Shown: in pieces, positions 45,686 through 54,417 of the stretch
Position numbering within the stretch: the first letter of the stretch is position 1
How the letters are laid out: each line of letters starts with the position of its first letter
Assembly (NCBI RefSeq): GCF_015690355.1
Contig: NZ_JADPRT010000005.1
Span: 450,503 to 514,502 of the forward strand
DNA: 64,000 nucleotides
Direction: 5' to 3'
DNA from: Streptacidiphilus fuscans
GTDB taxonomy: Bacteria > Actinomycetota > Actinomycetes > Streptomycetales > Streptomycetaceae
Translations under genes and position numbers: made by a program
Notes under the pieces: generated by a model
What the model was told of the DNA's origin: nothing
The model's input: only the letters and a program-made list of their open reading frames with translations
The model's database searches: none

Positions 45686-46158
45686 TCGGGGCTCTGGAGC
45701 TGCTCGAACCGCTCGAACATCGGCCGGGCGAGCCGGTGCAGGGACGACGGCTCGGCACCGACGTGCCACCACTGGCAGGTGCCCTTCCAGGTCATCCTGT
45801 TCCCCTCGGGGACGGGGACGTCGAACGCGAGTTGCAGCACCTCGTCAGCGTCCGGCGTCGCGTAGGTGGCCGAGGTGGCGAACGCGGCGCTCCAGGACCG
45901 CAGGCCCAGATACGCGTCGCAGAGCCAGTCGAGCGTGAGCGCGACGTTCTCGGTGGGACGGACCTCGGCGACGGGCAGGGCCCAGACGTCGTCGCCCTGG
46001 TGGTCGAGCAGGAGCACGTAGTCGTCGGCGTCGCCCGGGTGCACCAGGGCCACGACCTGGAACCGGGTGACGCCGTCGCGACGGGCGCGCTCGACCAACT
46101 GCTGCGTGGTAAGGAGGTCCGGCTCGCCGAGAGGCGACAGCTGCTCAGTCTGGTTCAC
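45682..46158 (-). CDS. Hypothetical protein
   Basis: I do not recognise a family. The 158-residue soluble protein has a compact alpha/beta pattern (RFQVVALVHPGDADDYVLLLDHQGDDVWALPVAEV, split by turns) and an aromatic C-terminus (GTCQWWHVG). The beta-rich middle recalls a Nudix fold, but no Nudix box is present. The start is a GTG. It is co-transcribed with the DinB-like gene, which overlaps it by 4 bp. Confidence 0.6.
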   Translation of the reverse strand: MNQTEQLSPLGEPDLLTTQQLVERARRDGVTRFQVVALVHPGDADDYVLLLDHQGDDVWALPVAEVRPTENVALTLDWLCDAYLGLRSWSAAFATSATYATPDADEVLQLAFDVPVPEGNRMTWKGTCQWWHVGAEPSSLHRLARPMFERFEQLQSPE

Positions 46159-46244
46159 AGGTCAAGGATGCCAACCGGGGTTGTCGCCCGCGGACCCGGC
46201 TCCGCCAAACGGACCGCCTCCCATCTCCACATTCGGCACATTCG

Positions 46245-46295
46245 GGTCATTCATGGACGCAACCCAGCGTGGCGTCCATGGCGGTGGGAATGACC
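46245..46295. promoter_or_regulatory. Nested inverted repeat upstream of the deacetylase-like gene
   Basis: GGTCATTCATGGACGC (46245-46260) pairs with GCGTCCATG (46272-46280) and, after 7 extra bases, GAATGACC (46288-46295). The structure lies 51 bp before the lipoprotein start, in the 187-bp divergent gap. Confidence 0.55.
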
Positions 46296-46345
46296 ACATG
46301 ATCGGACAGCAGCGGACAGCAGCAGTACGCAGACAGGAGGCCCGC

Positions 46346-47626
46346 ATGGAGCTCGTCGGTCGGCGCACGATCATGGCGGCCGCCTGCGCGTCGGCCGCCG
46401 CCGCGGTCACGGGGCTGGCCGGCTGCTCGAACCGGACCCCGGCCACCTCTCCGCCCCAGTGGTGGGGACACGCCCCGGCAGCGGCGGACCAGGCCGGCCG
46501 CGCCGACCACCCTGGCGGCGTCCGTGGGGACCAGGCGCGGCCGGTGACGTTGATCGGTGACGGTTCGATGGCGGACACGGGGCCGCAGCCGTTCCAGCCG
46601 GTGCCCGAGAAGTTGCAGCCGGGGCAGCGTCCGCCGCAGTTCGTGGTGTTCAGCTGGGACGGCGCGGGTGAGGACAGCAAGAAGCTGTTCTCGCACTTCC
46701 GCTCGGTGGCGCAGGAGGTGAAGGCGACGATGTCGTTCTTCCTCTCCGGGATCTACGTGCTCCCGGAGGGCAAGAAGGACCTCTACCTGCCGCCGGGCCA
46801 CAAGCCGGGCGCCTCCGACATCGGCTACCTGGCCGACGAGCACGTGAAGATGACGCTGGACCAGGTCCGGGGGGCGTGGCTGGAGGGCCACGAGATCGGC
46901 ACGCACTTCAACGGCCACTTCTGCAGCCCCGCCACCGGTGTCGGCACCTGGACCCCGTCGCAGTGGCGCAGCGAGCTGGAGCAGGCCATCGGCTTCGTCG
47001 AGACCTGGAAGACCAACACCGGCCACGCCGACCTGGAGCCGCTGCCGTTCGACTACCGCAAGGAACTGATCGGCGGGCGCACCCCCTGCCTGCTGGGCCA
47101 GAAGCACCTGTTGCCCGCGGTGGCCGGGATGGGGTGGAAGTACGACGCGAGCTCGCCCGGCGGGCTGCAGATGTGGCCGGGCAAGACGCCGCAGGGGCTG
47201 TGGAACTTCCCCCTCCAGTCGATCCCGTTCCCCGGGCACAGCTTCCAGGTGCTGTCGATGGACTACAACATGCTCGCCAACCAGACCGGCGGCACGCCCA
47301 ACGGCGATCCGTCCAAGCGTCCGTACTGGCAGCAGCAGTCGTACCTCTCCTACATGGCGGGCTTCAACCGCGCCTACACCACCAACCGCGCGCCGTTCTT
47401 CATCGGCAACCACTTCGAGAGCTGGAACGGCGGCATCTACATGAACTCCGTCGAGCAGGCGCTGCGCGACATCGCGGACAGGCCCGACGTCCGCCTCGTC
47501 TCCTTCCGGCAGCTCGTCGCCTGGCTGGAGGCGCAGGACCCGTCCGTCCTGGCCAGGCTGCGCACCCTCCGCGTCGGCCAGACGCCCGCCGACTGGCGCG
47601 AGTACACCACCCCGCAGCCCGTGTGA
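46346..47626 (+). CDS. Polysaccharide deacetylase-like lipoprotein
   Basis: A 426-residue exported protein. The lipoprotein signal is RRTIMAAACASAAAAVTGLAGC. The NodB-type fold is suggested by QFVVFSWDGAGED (motif 1, with one Asp rather than the usual pair), TMSFFLSGIYVLPEGK, and GHEIGTHFNGHFC (motif 2, His-x3-His). Late elements are PFFIGNHFESWNGG and VRLVSFRQLVAWLE. The variant motif 1 makes deacetylase activity uncertain. AGGAGG lies 5 nt before the ATG, an ideal site, so the longer frame upstream is rejected. Confidence 0.8.
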   Translation: MELVGRRTIMAAACASAAAAVTGLAGCSNRTPATSPPQWWGHAPAAADQAGRADHPGGVRGDQARPVTLIGDGSMADTGPQPFQPVPEKLQPGQRPPQFVVFSWDGAGEDSKKLFSHFRSVAQEVKATMSFFLSGIYVLPEGKKDLYLPPGHKPGASDIGYLADEHVKMTLDQVRGAWLEGHEIGTHFNGHFCSPATGVGTWTPSQWRSELEQAIGFVETWKTNTGHADLEPLPFDYRKELIGGRTPCLLGQKHLLPAVAGMGWKYDASSPGGLQMWPGKTPQGLWNFPLQSIPFPGHSFQVLSMDYNMLANQTGGTPNGDPSKRPYWQQQSYLSYMAGFNRAYTTNRAPFFIGNHFESWNGGIYMNSVEQALRDIADRPDVRLVSFRQLVAWLEAQDPSVLARLRTLRVGQTPADWREYTTPQPV

Positions 47627-47642
47627 CTCCGGAGGACCAGCC

Positions 47643-48020
47643 ATGACCAGCTCCGTCGCCGACCTGATGCGCAGCAACCTTCTCGACGTCTTCAACGAAC
47701 CCGATCCCGCGCGCCGCAACGCGGCCATCGCACGCACCTACGCCGACGACGTGGTGTGGCACGAGCCCGACCGGGTCGTCCGCGGCCGCGAGGCACTGGC
47801 GGAACGCGCGACGGCGCTGCGTGCGGAGGCTCCCGGCTGGGTCTTCGAGCCCGACGGCCCCGTCGCCGTCCTCGACGACCTCGGCCACCTCGGCTTCCGG
47901 TACGGCCCCGCGGGTCATCCGGTCGCGACCGGGATGGACATCGCCCACTGCAAGGACGGCGTCATCGTCGAGCTGTACACCCTCGTCACCGGCGCCGGGG
48001 GCAGCACAATCGCACCATGA
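47643..48020 (+). CDS. SnoaL/NTF2-like protein
   Basis: A 125-residue cone-fold protein of the NTF2 superfamily: LLDVFNEPDPARRNAAIARTYADDVVWHEPDRVVRGREAL, then a beta-sheet half (LGFRYGP, IAHCKDGVIVELYTLV). Members are small isomerases, cyclases or binding proteins. GGAGGACC precedes the ATG. The stop overlaps the start of the ECF sigma gene by 4 bp, and that sigma factor carries a similar domain at its C-terminus, so the two may share a ligand. Confidence 0.85.
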   Translation: MTSSVADLMRSNLLDVFNEPDPARRNAAIARTYADDVVWHEPDRVVRGREALAERATALRAEAPGWVFEPDGPVAVLDDLGHLGFRYGPAGHPVATGMDIAHCKDGVIVELYTLVTGAGGSTIAP

Positions 48021-49003
48021 GCACCGAAGCCTCCCCCGAGGCGCTGCTGGAGCCGCTCCGCGCGCCGCTGACCGGCTACTGCTACCGCATGCTCGGGGCG
48101 GCGACCGAGGTGGACGACGCCGTCCAGGAGACGATGATCCGCGCCCACGGCAACCTGCACCGCTACGATCCGGGGCGCGCGAGCCTGTCCACCTGGGTGC
48201 ACGCGATCGCCACCAACGTCTGTCTGGACCTGCTGCGCGGGGCACGACGTCGCGCGCTGCCCTGGGACCTGGGACCGGCGGCCACGGGCGGCGCGCTGGG
48301 GACGCCGCTGCCGCCCGACCGGTGGGTGGAGCCCCTGGCGGACTCACGGATGGCCCAGGCAGCCGATCCGGCCGACCTCGCCGTGCGGCGGGAGTCGGTG
48401 CGGCTCGCCTTCGTCGCGGCCCTGCAGTGGCTCCCGCCCCGGCAGCGCGCCGCCCTGGTGCTGCGCGACGTGCTGGGCTTCACCGCCGAGGAGACCGCGC
48501 AGGTCCTCGACACCTCGCTCGCCGCTGCCAACAGCGCCCTGCAACGCGCCCGCGCGACCCTGGTCGAGCACCGCCCCGCCCCGACCGACGCGCCGGACCC
48601 GGACGACGCCGCGCAGCGGGACCTGCTGCGCGGCTACGTGGACGCGTTCGAGGCCCACGACATCGAGCGGCTGGTCGGCCTGCTGGCCGACGACGTGCGC
48701 TCCGGCATGCCGCCGTTCCTGTGGTGGCTCGACGGCCCGCAGAGCATCGGCGCGGCCATGACCGCCGGGGCCGACGCCTGCGCCGAGGACCGGCTGGTGC
48801 CGGGCGCGCCCGCGAACGGCTGCCTGACGCTCGGTCAGTACCGGCCGGACGCGGACGGCGTGCTGCGTCCTTTCGCGCTGCTCGTGCTGGAGCTGCGGGG
48901 CAACAGGGTGGCGGAGTGCGTCACCTTCCTCGCCTTCTTCGGCACGGGCGCGCGGTTCGCGGAGTTCGGGCTGCCGCAGGTGCTGGAAAGTTCCTCCGGC
49001 TGA
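48017..49003 (+). CDS. ECF sigma factor with C-terminal SnoaL-like domain
   Basis: A 328-residue extracytoplasmic-function sigma factor. Region 2 is YCYRMLGAATEVDDAVQETMIRAH through STWVHAIATNVCLDLLR; region 4 is LQWLPPRQRAALVLRDVLGFTAEETAQVLDTSLAAANSALQRAR. From about residue 200 a SnoaL-like domain follows (LLRGYVDAFEAHDIERLVGLLADDV, GMPPFLWWLDG), as in ECF groups that lack a classical anti-sigma factor. The ATG overlaps the upstream SnoaL-like gene by 4 bp. Confidence 0.92.
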   Translation: MSTEASPEALLEPLRAPLTGYCYRMLGAATEVDDAVQETMIRAHGNLHRYDPGRASLSTWVHAIATNVCLDLLRGARRRALPWDLGPAATGGALGTPLPPDRWVEPLADSRMAQAADPADLAVRRESVRLAFVAALQWLPPRQRAALVLRDVLGFTAEETAQVLDTSLAAANSALQRARATLVEHRPAPTDAPDPDDAAQRDLLRGYVDAFEAHDIERLVGLLADDVRSGMPPFLWWLDGPQSIGAAMTAGADACAEDRLVPGAPANGCLTLGQYRPDADGVLRPFALLVLELRGNRVAECVTFLAFFGTGARFAEFGLPQVLESSSG

Positions 49004-49075
49004 AGCGATGAGTTGCGGCCTCCCGCGACGTAGGAGCAGTGACCGACACCTCCTCCACAACGGGAGCCAGAGACC

Positions 49076-49711
49076 ATGAGCCCGACCCCGAACTCCAGCG
49101 ACACCGACCTCGGTGCCGACCTCAGCGCCCACCGCGGTGCCGACCTCCGCGCCGAGACCTTTACCGAACGCGAACGACTGGCGGACCTGCTGGCGGGCCT
49201 CGCCCACGAGCAGTGGGACGCGCCGTCCCTGTGCACGGGCTGGCGCGTCCGTGACGTCGTGGCGCATCTCACCATGCCGTTCCGCGTCAGCAAACCGCGC
49301 TTCCTGGCGGGGCTCGCCGCGCACCGATTCGCCTTCGACCGCTACGCGGACGCCGTGGCCCGCCGCGACGGTGACCGGATGAGCGACGCGGACCTGCTCC
49401 GCGCGCTGCGCGACAACATCCGCCACCCCTGGCAGCCCCCGGGCGGCGGCCCGGCCGGAGCGCTGAGCCATGACGTGATCCACGGGCTCGACATCACCGA
49501 GCCCCTGGGCCTGCCGTCCGCCCCGCCGGAGCGGATCGCGACCGTCCTCGCCCACGCGAAGCCGCGCGCACTGGCCTACTTCGGCGTCGACCTCGGCGGC
49601 GTCACGCTGCGGGCCACGGACGCGGACATCGCTCTGGGCACCGGCGATCCCGTGGACCTGCCGGTCAAGGACATCCTGCTGACGGTGACCGGCCGACGTC
49701 CGCTGCGCTGA
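49076..49711 (+). CDS. Maleylpyruvate isomerase/DinB-like protein (TIGR03083 type)
   Basis: A 211-residue paralogue of the protein at 45032-45685, sharing ERLADLLAGLAHEQWDAPSLCTGWRVRDVVAHLTMP (split over two helices) and HDVIHGLDITEPLGLP, including the putative metal-ligand His residues. GGGAGCCAGAGACC precedes the ATG. It is 72 bp after the sigma factor and may be one of its targets. Confidence 0.82.
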   Translation: MSPTPNSSDTDLGADLSAHRGADLRAETFTERERLADLLAGLAHEQWDAPSLCTGWRVRDVVAHLTMPFRVSKPRFLAGLAAHRFAFDRYADAVARRDGDRMSDADLLRALRDNIRHPWQPPGGGPAGALSHDVIHGLDITEPLGLPSAPPERIATVLAHAKPRALAYFGVDLGGVTLRATDADIALGTGDPVDLPVKDILLTVTGRRPLR

Positions 49712-49884
49712 CCGCGCCTGCCCCTACACACCTCTGCCTCTGCATCTCATAATCAGATGTCCCACAACGAAAACCTCTATTGGACAGAACTCTGCGGCGC
49801 GATCGAGGATTTCTCGTGCGGTAGCACGGTCGATCGACGCGACTCCGGACCACCGGACGGTCTACCGCCTGAGCGGAGGTTGAG

Positions 49885-51132
49885 ATGCCGAGGGAAGAGA
49901 CCGACGTGGTCGTCGTCGGGGCGGGTCAGGCCGGCGTGGCGATGAGTGAGCACCTGGGGGCGCACGGCATCCCGCACGTCGTCCTGGAGCGGGACCGGAT
50001 CGCCGAGCGGTGGCGCTCGGAGCGGTGGGACTCCCTGGTCGCGAACGGGCCGGTCTGGCACGACCGGTTCCCGGGGCTGGAGTTCGACGACATCGCCCCC
50101 GACGCCTTCGCGCCGAAGGAGCGGGTGGCGGACTACTTCGCCGCGTACGCCGAGAAGATCGGAGCCCCCGTCAGGTGCGGGGTCGAGGTGACCTCCGCGC
50201 GCCGGCACGTCGGACGTCCCGGCTTCCGGGTCGAGACGTCCGAGGGCGCCATCGACGCCCGCTACGTCGTAGCCGCGACCGGACCTTTCCAGCGACCGGT
50301 GGTCCCGCCCATCGTCCCGGACGGCGCGGTCCCGGTGCAGATCCACTCCAACGGCTACCGCAACCCCGAGCAACTGCCCGACGGCGCCGTGCTGGTGGTC
50401 GGCGCGGGGTCGTCGGGCGTCCAGATCGCCGACGAGCTGCGCCGCTCCGGCCGCCGGGTCCTCCTCTCGGTCGGCCCCCACGACCGTCCGCCGCGCGAGT
50501 ACCGCGGCCGGGACTTCTGCTGGTGGCTCGGCGTGCTCGGCCTCTGGGACGCGGAGACGCCCCCGCAGGGCGCCGAGCACGTCACCATCGCGGTCAGCGG
50601 CGCCCGAGGCGGCCACACCGTGGACTTCCGCACCCTGGCCGCCGAGGGCATCGAACTCGTCGGCCTGACCGCCTCCTACGCCGACGGCGTGCTGCGCTTC
50701 GCCCCGGATCTGGGTGCCAACATCGCGCAGGGCGACGAGAAGTACCTCGCGCTGCTGCGCGCGGCCGACGCGTACGTCGAGCGCAACGGGCTCGACCTTC
50801 CGGAGGAGCCCCAGGCCCACGCGCTCGGCCCGGATCCGGACTGCGTGACCGACCCGGTGCTGTCGCTCGACCTGGCCGAGGCGGGGGTCACCTCGATCGT
50901 CTGGGCGACCGGATACGCCGCCGACTACCGCTGGTTGGAGGTCGACGCGTTCGACGAGAAGGGCCGCCCGGAGCAGCGGCGCGGCGTCTCCGCCGAGCCC
51001 GGCGTGTACTTCCTGGGCCTGCCCTGGCTCTCCCGCCGCGGGTCCAGCTTCATCTGGGGTGTGTGGCACGACGCCCGTTACGTCGCCGACCACATCGCGA
51101 CCCAGCGGGGCTATCTCGCCCAGGAGCGCTGA
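49885..51132 (+). CDS. Flavin-containing monooxygenase-like protein (CzcO-like)
   Basis: A 415-residue NADPH/FAD oxidoreductase. The FAD motif is VVVVGAGQAGVAMSEHLG at the N-terminus, the NADPH motif VLVVGAGSSGVQIADELR lies near residue 175, and the late ATG motif is IVWATGYAADYRWLEV. The segment PVQIHSNGYRNPEQLP is typical of CzcO-type proteins. The full Baeyer-Villiger fingerprint is not evident. Substrate unknown. GGAGG lies 6 nt before the ATG. A 15-bp bidirectional terminator follows. Confidence 0.88.
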   Translation: MPREETDVVVVGAGQAGVAMSEHLGAHGIPHVVLERDRIAERWRSERWDSLVANGPVWHDRFPGLEFDDIAPDAFAPKERVADYFAAYAEKIGAPVRCGVEVTSARRHVGRPGFRVETSEGAIDARYVVAATGPFQRPVVPPIVPDGAVPVQIHSNGYRNPEQLPDGAVLVVGAGSSGVQIADELRRSGRRVLLSVGPHDRPPREYRGRDFCWWLGVLGLWDAETPPQGAEHVTIAVSGARGGHTVDFRTLAAEGIELVGLTASYADGVLRFAPDLGANIAQGDEKYLALLRAADAYVERNGLDLPEEPQAHALGPDPDCVTDPVLSLDLAEAGVTSIVWATGYAADYRWLEVDAFDEKGRPEQRRGVSAEPGVYFLGLPWLSRRGSSFIWGVWHDARYVADHIATQRGYLAQER

Positions 51133-51153
51133 GGCACGCCCGCACCGGACGCC

Positions 51154-51190
51154 TGTGCCCGGCGAGCGCTGGAGCCGCTCGCCGGGCACA
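51154..51190. terminator. Bidirectional terminator between convergent genes
   Basis: TGTGCCCGGCGAGCG (51154-51168) and CGCTCGCCGGGCACA (51176-51190) form a perfect 15-bp stem with a 7-nt loop, 21 nt after the monooxygenase stop and 30 nt from the stop of the convergent secreted protein. Confidence 0.85.
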
Positions 51191-51220
51191 CGCTTGGTCA
51201 GGCCCCCCAAGCCGTGGGGA

Positions 51221-51586
51221 TCAGGGGCACTGGGGGATGGCGCCGTTGTGGAACGCGGCGGCCCCGTCGAGGTAGGGCCCGAAGACCCACCCCTCGATGT
51301 AGGTCTCTCCGCTCGGGTAGACCTCCGCGTCCGCGTGGTACCAGACGTCGCCGGAGTTGCCCACGTTGCCGCCGGCGGTCCAGCAGTTCACCTGCACCGC
51401 GTCACCCGCGTGCAGGTCGGGGGCGACCTTGCTGGAGCTCGCGTTGGGCGCGGAGTAGACGCCGATGTTGGAGTTCACCGGGATGAAGTCGTCGGCCTGG
51501 GCGGTTCCGCCCGCGAAACCCACCGCGGCCCCCGCTGCGACGAGCACCGCGCCGGACGCGGCAACCCGCTTGAACCATGCACCCAT
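51221..51586 (-). CDS. Secreted SH3-like domain protein
   Basis: A 121-residue exported protein. The signal peptide is WFKRVAASGAVLVAAGAAVGFAGGTAQA. The mature part looks like a bacterial SH3-type beta-barrel (GVYSAPNASSSKVAPDLHAGDAVQVNCW, then GDVWYHADAEVY and EGWVFGPYLDG) with two Cys that may form a disulfide. It may bind the cell wall. GGGGGAG lies about 6 nt before the ATG. Confidence 0.8.
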   Translation of the reverse strand: MGAWFKRVAASGAVLVAAGAAVGFAGGTAQADDFIPVNSNIGVYSAPNASSSKVAPDLHAGDAVQVNCWTAGGNVGNSGDVWYHADAEVYPSGETYIEGWVFGPYLDGAAAFHNGAIPQCP

Positions 51587-51737
51587 TGTTCTCCCCCTTG
51601 AGTTGATTTCGGAGTTGCCGGGCCTGCCCGGCGCGATCAACGATCGACTGTCCGTACCCCTACGGCTAGGCTTTTGCATGAGCATGCAAATGCTCTGCGG
51701 CCGGCTCACCGGCCAAGGTCCCAGGGGGGAGACCAGG

Positions 51738-52775
51738 GTGATACGGATACGTCTGTCCGCGGACGACCTCGAACGGCTACGGGTGGCCGACGCGCCCGAC
51801 TTCGGCCACGAACTCGCGCTGGGGGGCGCCCATCTGGCCGACCGGACCGCCGACCGGAGGCTCGCGGCATGGCGACTGGACGTGGCACGGGGCTGGAACC
51901 CCGACCACAGCAGGCTGTTCGACCTCTACACGCGCCTGTACATCCCCGCGTTCTTCGGCCCGGTCGCCCAGGCGGCACGATCGGGGATCGATCCCGAGTC
52001 GCCAGCGACGACCGCCCACCTGCGGGACCTGGCCCGTTCCGGCGCCCTGACTCCCTTCACCCGGGCGCTCGCTGACGGACACGCAGGCGCGGTGCGGGCG
52101 CTCAACGGCATCCTCGCCGACGTCAGCGCCAAGGCGCTGGACCCCTACCGGCGCAGGATCACCTCGGCCGTGGCCACCGCGTCGGCGACGGCGAGCGTCC
52201 GCGCCGCGGTCGGCGGCACCGACGCCATGCTCAACTCCCTGCACCCGTCGATCCGCTGGGACGACGGAGAGCTACGCCTCAACACCGTCCTCGAAGCCGA
52301 GGAGTCCCTCGACGGGCGTCCCCTCATCTTCCAGCCCACCACCCTGGCGACGCGCATCATGTTCGACCCGCTGGCCGAGTCGGTCACCGTCATCTACCCC
52401 GCCACCGCTGGCCCCGTGACGCGCGATCCCGAGCTCGACTCCCCACCCGCCGCCCTGGTGTCGCTCCTCGGCGCGACCAGGGCGGCGGCCCTGCTCGCCG
52501 TGGGCAGGGGCCCGGCCCTGAACACCCGGCGGCCCGCCCCGGCGCGCGGGGGGTCCGCCCGCGGCGCCTCCCGGCACGCGACCGTCCTGCGCGAGTCCGG
52601 CCTGATCGCCACCGTCCGCAACGGCCAGACGGTGCACCACACGCCGACCCGGCTCGGCACCGAGCTGGTCCACGGAGCAGCCGTCCGCAGCCGACCCGAC
52701 ACCGCGCCGAAGACGGCCGGCGCCCCCGGACCGCATCCGGGGGCGCCGGCCTCAGCCGTCCCTCAACCGGCTTGA
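51738..52775 (+). CDS. ArsR-like winged-helix regulator with long N-terminal domain
   Basis: A 345-residue protein of an actinobacterial type that begins IRIRLSADDLERLRVA and ends in an ArsR-like winged helix (ALVSLLGATRAAALLAV, then SRHATVLRESGLIATVRNGQTVHHTPTRLG). Between these, where homologous domains have a helix-turn-helix such as ELARRLGVSPASAS, the frame reads Arg/Pro/Gly-rich (LNTRRPAPARGGSARG), while a neighbouring frame reads PEHPAARPG. Two compensating frameshifts are therefore possible. The GTG start has GGGGGGAG 6-7 nt upstream. The 3' end overlaps the convergent permease by 13 bp. Confidence 0.7.
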   Translation: MIRIRLSADDLERLRVADAPDFGHELALGGAHLADRTADRRLAAWRLDVARGWNPDHSRLFDLYTRLYIPAFFGPVAQAARSGIDPESPATTAHLRDLARSGALTPFTRALADGHAGAVRALNGILADVSAKALDPYRRRITSAVATASATASVRAAVGGTDAMLNSLHPSIRWDDGELRLNTVLEAEESLDGRPLIFQPTTLATRIMFDPLAESVTVIYPATAGPVTRDPELDSPPAALVSLLGATRAAALLAVGRGPALNTRRPAPARGGSARGASRHATVLRESGLIATVRNGQTVHHTPTRLGTELVHGAAVRSRPDTAPKTAGAPGPHPGAPASAVPQPA

Positions 52776-54298
52776 CTCCCCGCCGGGATGGCCGCGTCGA
52801 CAGCGGCCGGGGTCCGCTGTGCGCGGCGGTCCAGGCCGGCGGCGGTGACCCGGCCGAGGATGCCGAGCGCGAGCAGGACGGCCACCGTGCCGAGCGTGAA
52901 CGCCTCGAAGACGGTCCGCGAGACACCCCAGGTGCCCGCGAAGTCGTAGTCGACGCCCAGCGCCTTCTCCAGCACGCCCGGGAACAGGGCGATCCACGAG
53001 CCGAGCACGATCCAGAGGTAGACCAGGCCGAGGCTGATCCGGAAACCCCAGGTACCGAACGGAACCCGGTACGGCCGCTGCACGTCGGGGTGGTTCCGGC
53101 GCAGGGCGCCGAGCGCCGGGATGACGGCGAGGTAGGAGAGCAGCAGCGTGGTGACGGCCACGGTGAGCACGACCTTGAAGTCGGCCGCGGCCGTGCCCTG
53201 GACCAGCAGGGTCGCGGCGAGCATGAAGACGGTCGCGGTGACGCCGGAGACGAGGTTCATCCGCACGGGAGTGCCGAGGCGCGGATGGAACGCGCCGAGC
53301 CCCCGGCTGAAGAAGCCGCCGTCGGCGGCGGCCATCGCCTGCATCCGGTCGCTGACGATCATCCACGCGCTGCCCTGCGTCATCAGCACGAAGACGAACA
53401 GGACGGCGACCGCCGTCAGCAGGGCGTGCCCGGCGCTGCCGTAGCTGCCGAAGACCAGGGACGCCGCGTCGAGGAAGCCGGCAACGCCGGTGATCTGCTT
53501 GGCGGGCACCACGGCGAGGATCGCGAAGACGGGCAGCAGGTAGCAGCAGGCGGCGACGGCTCCGGAGACGCCGATGGAGATCGGGACGTCGCGCCTGGGG
53601 TTGCGCATCTCCTCACCGGCGGCGTTCGGGGCCTCGAAGCCGACGTAGGCGAAGAGCAGGATGGGTACCAGCGCGAGGAACCCGCCGGTCGTCGGCGCGG
53701 TCCCTGACAGGCCGTCGAACCCGTGCTGGACGCCGTAGACCAGCGCGGTCACGGTGACGGTCAGCATCACGCCGACCTTGGCGATCGCGCCGACGGTGGT
53801 GATCCACTTGCCGCGCCTGAGCGAGACCACGGCGGTCAGGATGGAGATCCAGATGAAGACCAGCTTGAACGTGTAGTCGGCCACGGTGCCGGTGCCGAGG
53901 TGGGTGACGTGGCCGTCCCAGGCCGCGGCGGCGGCGAAGACCAGCGAACCGCCCAGCCAGACCGGGTTGGTGACCCAGTAGAAGAGCGTGGTCAGCGCGG
54001 CGGCGGTGCGGCCGTAGGCGAGTTTGACCCACACGTAGGGGCCGCCCTCCTGCGGGAACGCCGCGCCGGTCTCGGCGAAGAGCAGGGCGTAGGGGACCAG
54101 GAAGAACAGGCCGAGCAGGGCGGTCCAGGTGACGGCCTCGCCGCCGCCGGTGGCGATCTGCCCGATCACGTCGGCGGAGATCACAGCGGCGACGCCGAGG
54201 GCCATGATGTCGAAACGGCCGAGGCTGCGGTGCAGGTTCGGCACGGAGTCGGATCTGTCGTCCGGTGTGGGGACGGCCCGTACGGGAGAGGGGGACAC
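52763..54298 (-). CDS. APC-family amino acid/amine permease
   Basis: A 511-residue permease with about 12 helices of the amino acid-polyamine-organocation superfamily. Helix 1 is LGRFDIMALGVAAVISADVIGQIATGGGEAVTW with the unwound Gly-rich stretch; PQEGGPYVWVKLAYG and LLFAYVGFEAPNAAGEEMRNPRRDVP are classic APC loops. It has the GabP/PuuP-like character of amine or amino acid importers. The GTG start has GAGGAG 4 nt upstream. It is the last gene after an aminotransferase and aldehyde dehydrogenase, so it probably imports their substrate. Confidence 0.9.
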   Translation of the reverse strand: MSPSPVRAVPTPDDRSDSVPNLHRSLGRFDIMALGVAAVISADVIGQIATGGGEAVTWTALLGLFFLVPYALLFAETGAAFPQEGGPYVWVKLAYGRTAAALTTLFYWVTNPVWLGGSLVFAAAAAWDGHVTHLGTGTVADYTFKLVFIWISILTAVVSLRRGKWITTVGAIAKVGVMLTVTVTALVYGVQHGFDGLSGTAPTTGGFLALVPILLFAYVGFEAPNAAGEEMRNPRRDVPISIGVSGAVAACCYLLPVFAILAVVPAKQITGVAGFLDAASLVFGSYGSAGHALLTAVAVLFVFVLMTQGSAWMIVSDRMQAMAAADGGFFSRGLGAFHPRLGTPVRMNLVSGVTATVFMLAATLLVQGTAAADFKVVLTVAVTTLLLSYLAVIPALGALRRNHPDVQRPYRVPFGTWGFRISLGLVYLWIVLGSWIALFPGVLEKALGVDYDFAGTWGVSRTVFEAFTLGTVAVLLALGILGRVTAAGLDRRAQRTPAAVDAAIPAGSQAG

Positions 54299-54352
54299 GG
54301 GACTCCTCGGAAGGTGGGGAGAGGGAGATGGTCCTTGCGTGCGGGAGTGAAG

Positions 54353-54396
54353 CCGGGCCGTTCCGCCGGAACGGTGGGGGTGGTGGAACGGCCCGG
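54353..54396 (-). terminator. Hairpin with two alternative pairings between aminotransferase and permease genes
   Basis: CCGGGCCGTTCC (54353-54364) pairs perfectly with GGAACGGCCCGG (54385-54396). The inner CCGTTCC (54358-54364) can instead pair with a nearer GGAACGG (54368-54374) around a 3-nt loop. The two folds exclude each other. Confidence 0.65.
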
Positions 54397-54417
54397 ACAG
54401 GACGGATTGACGCTGTG

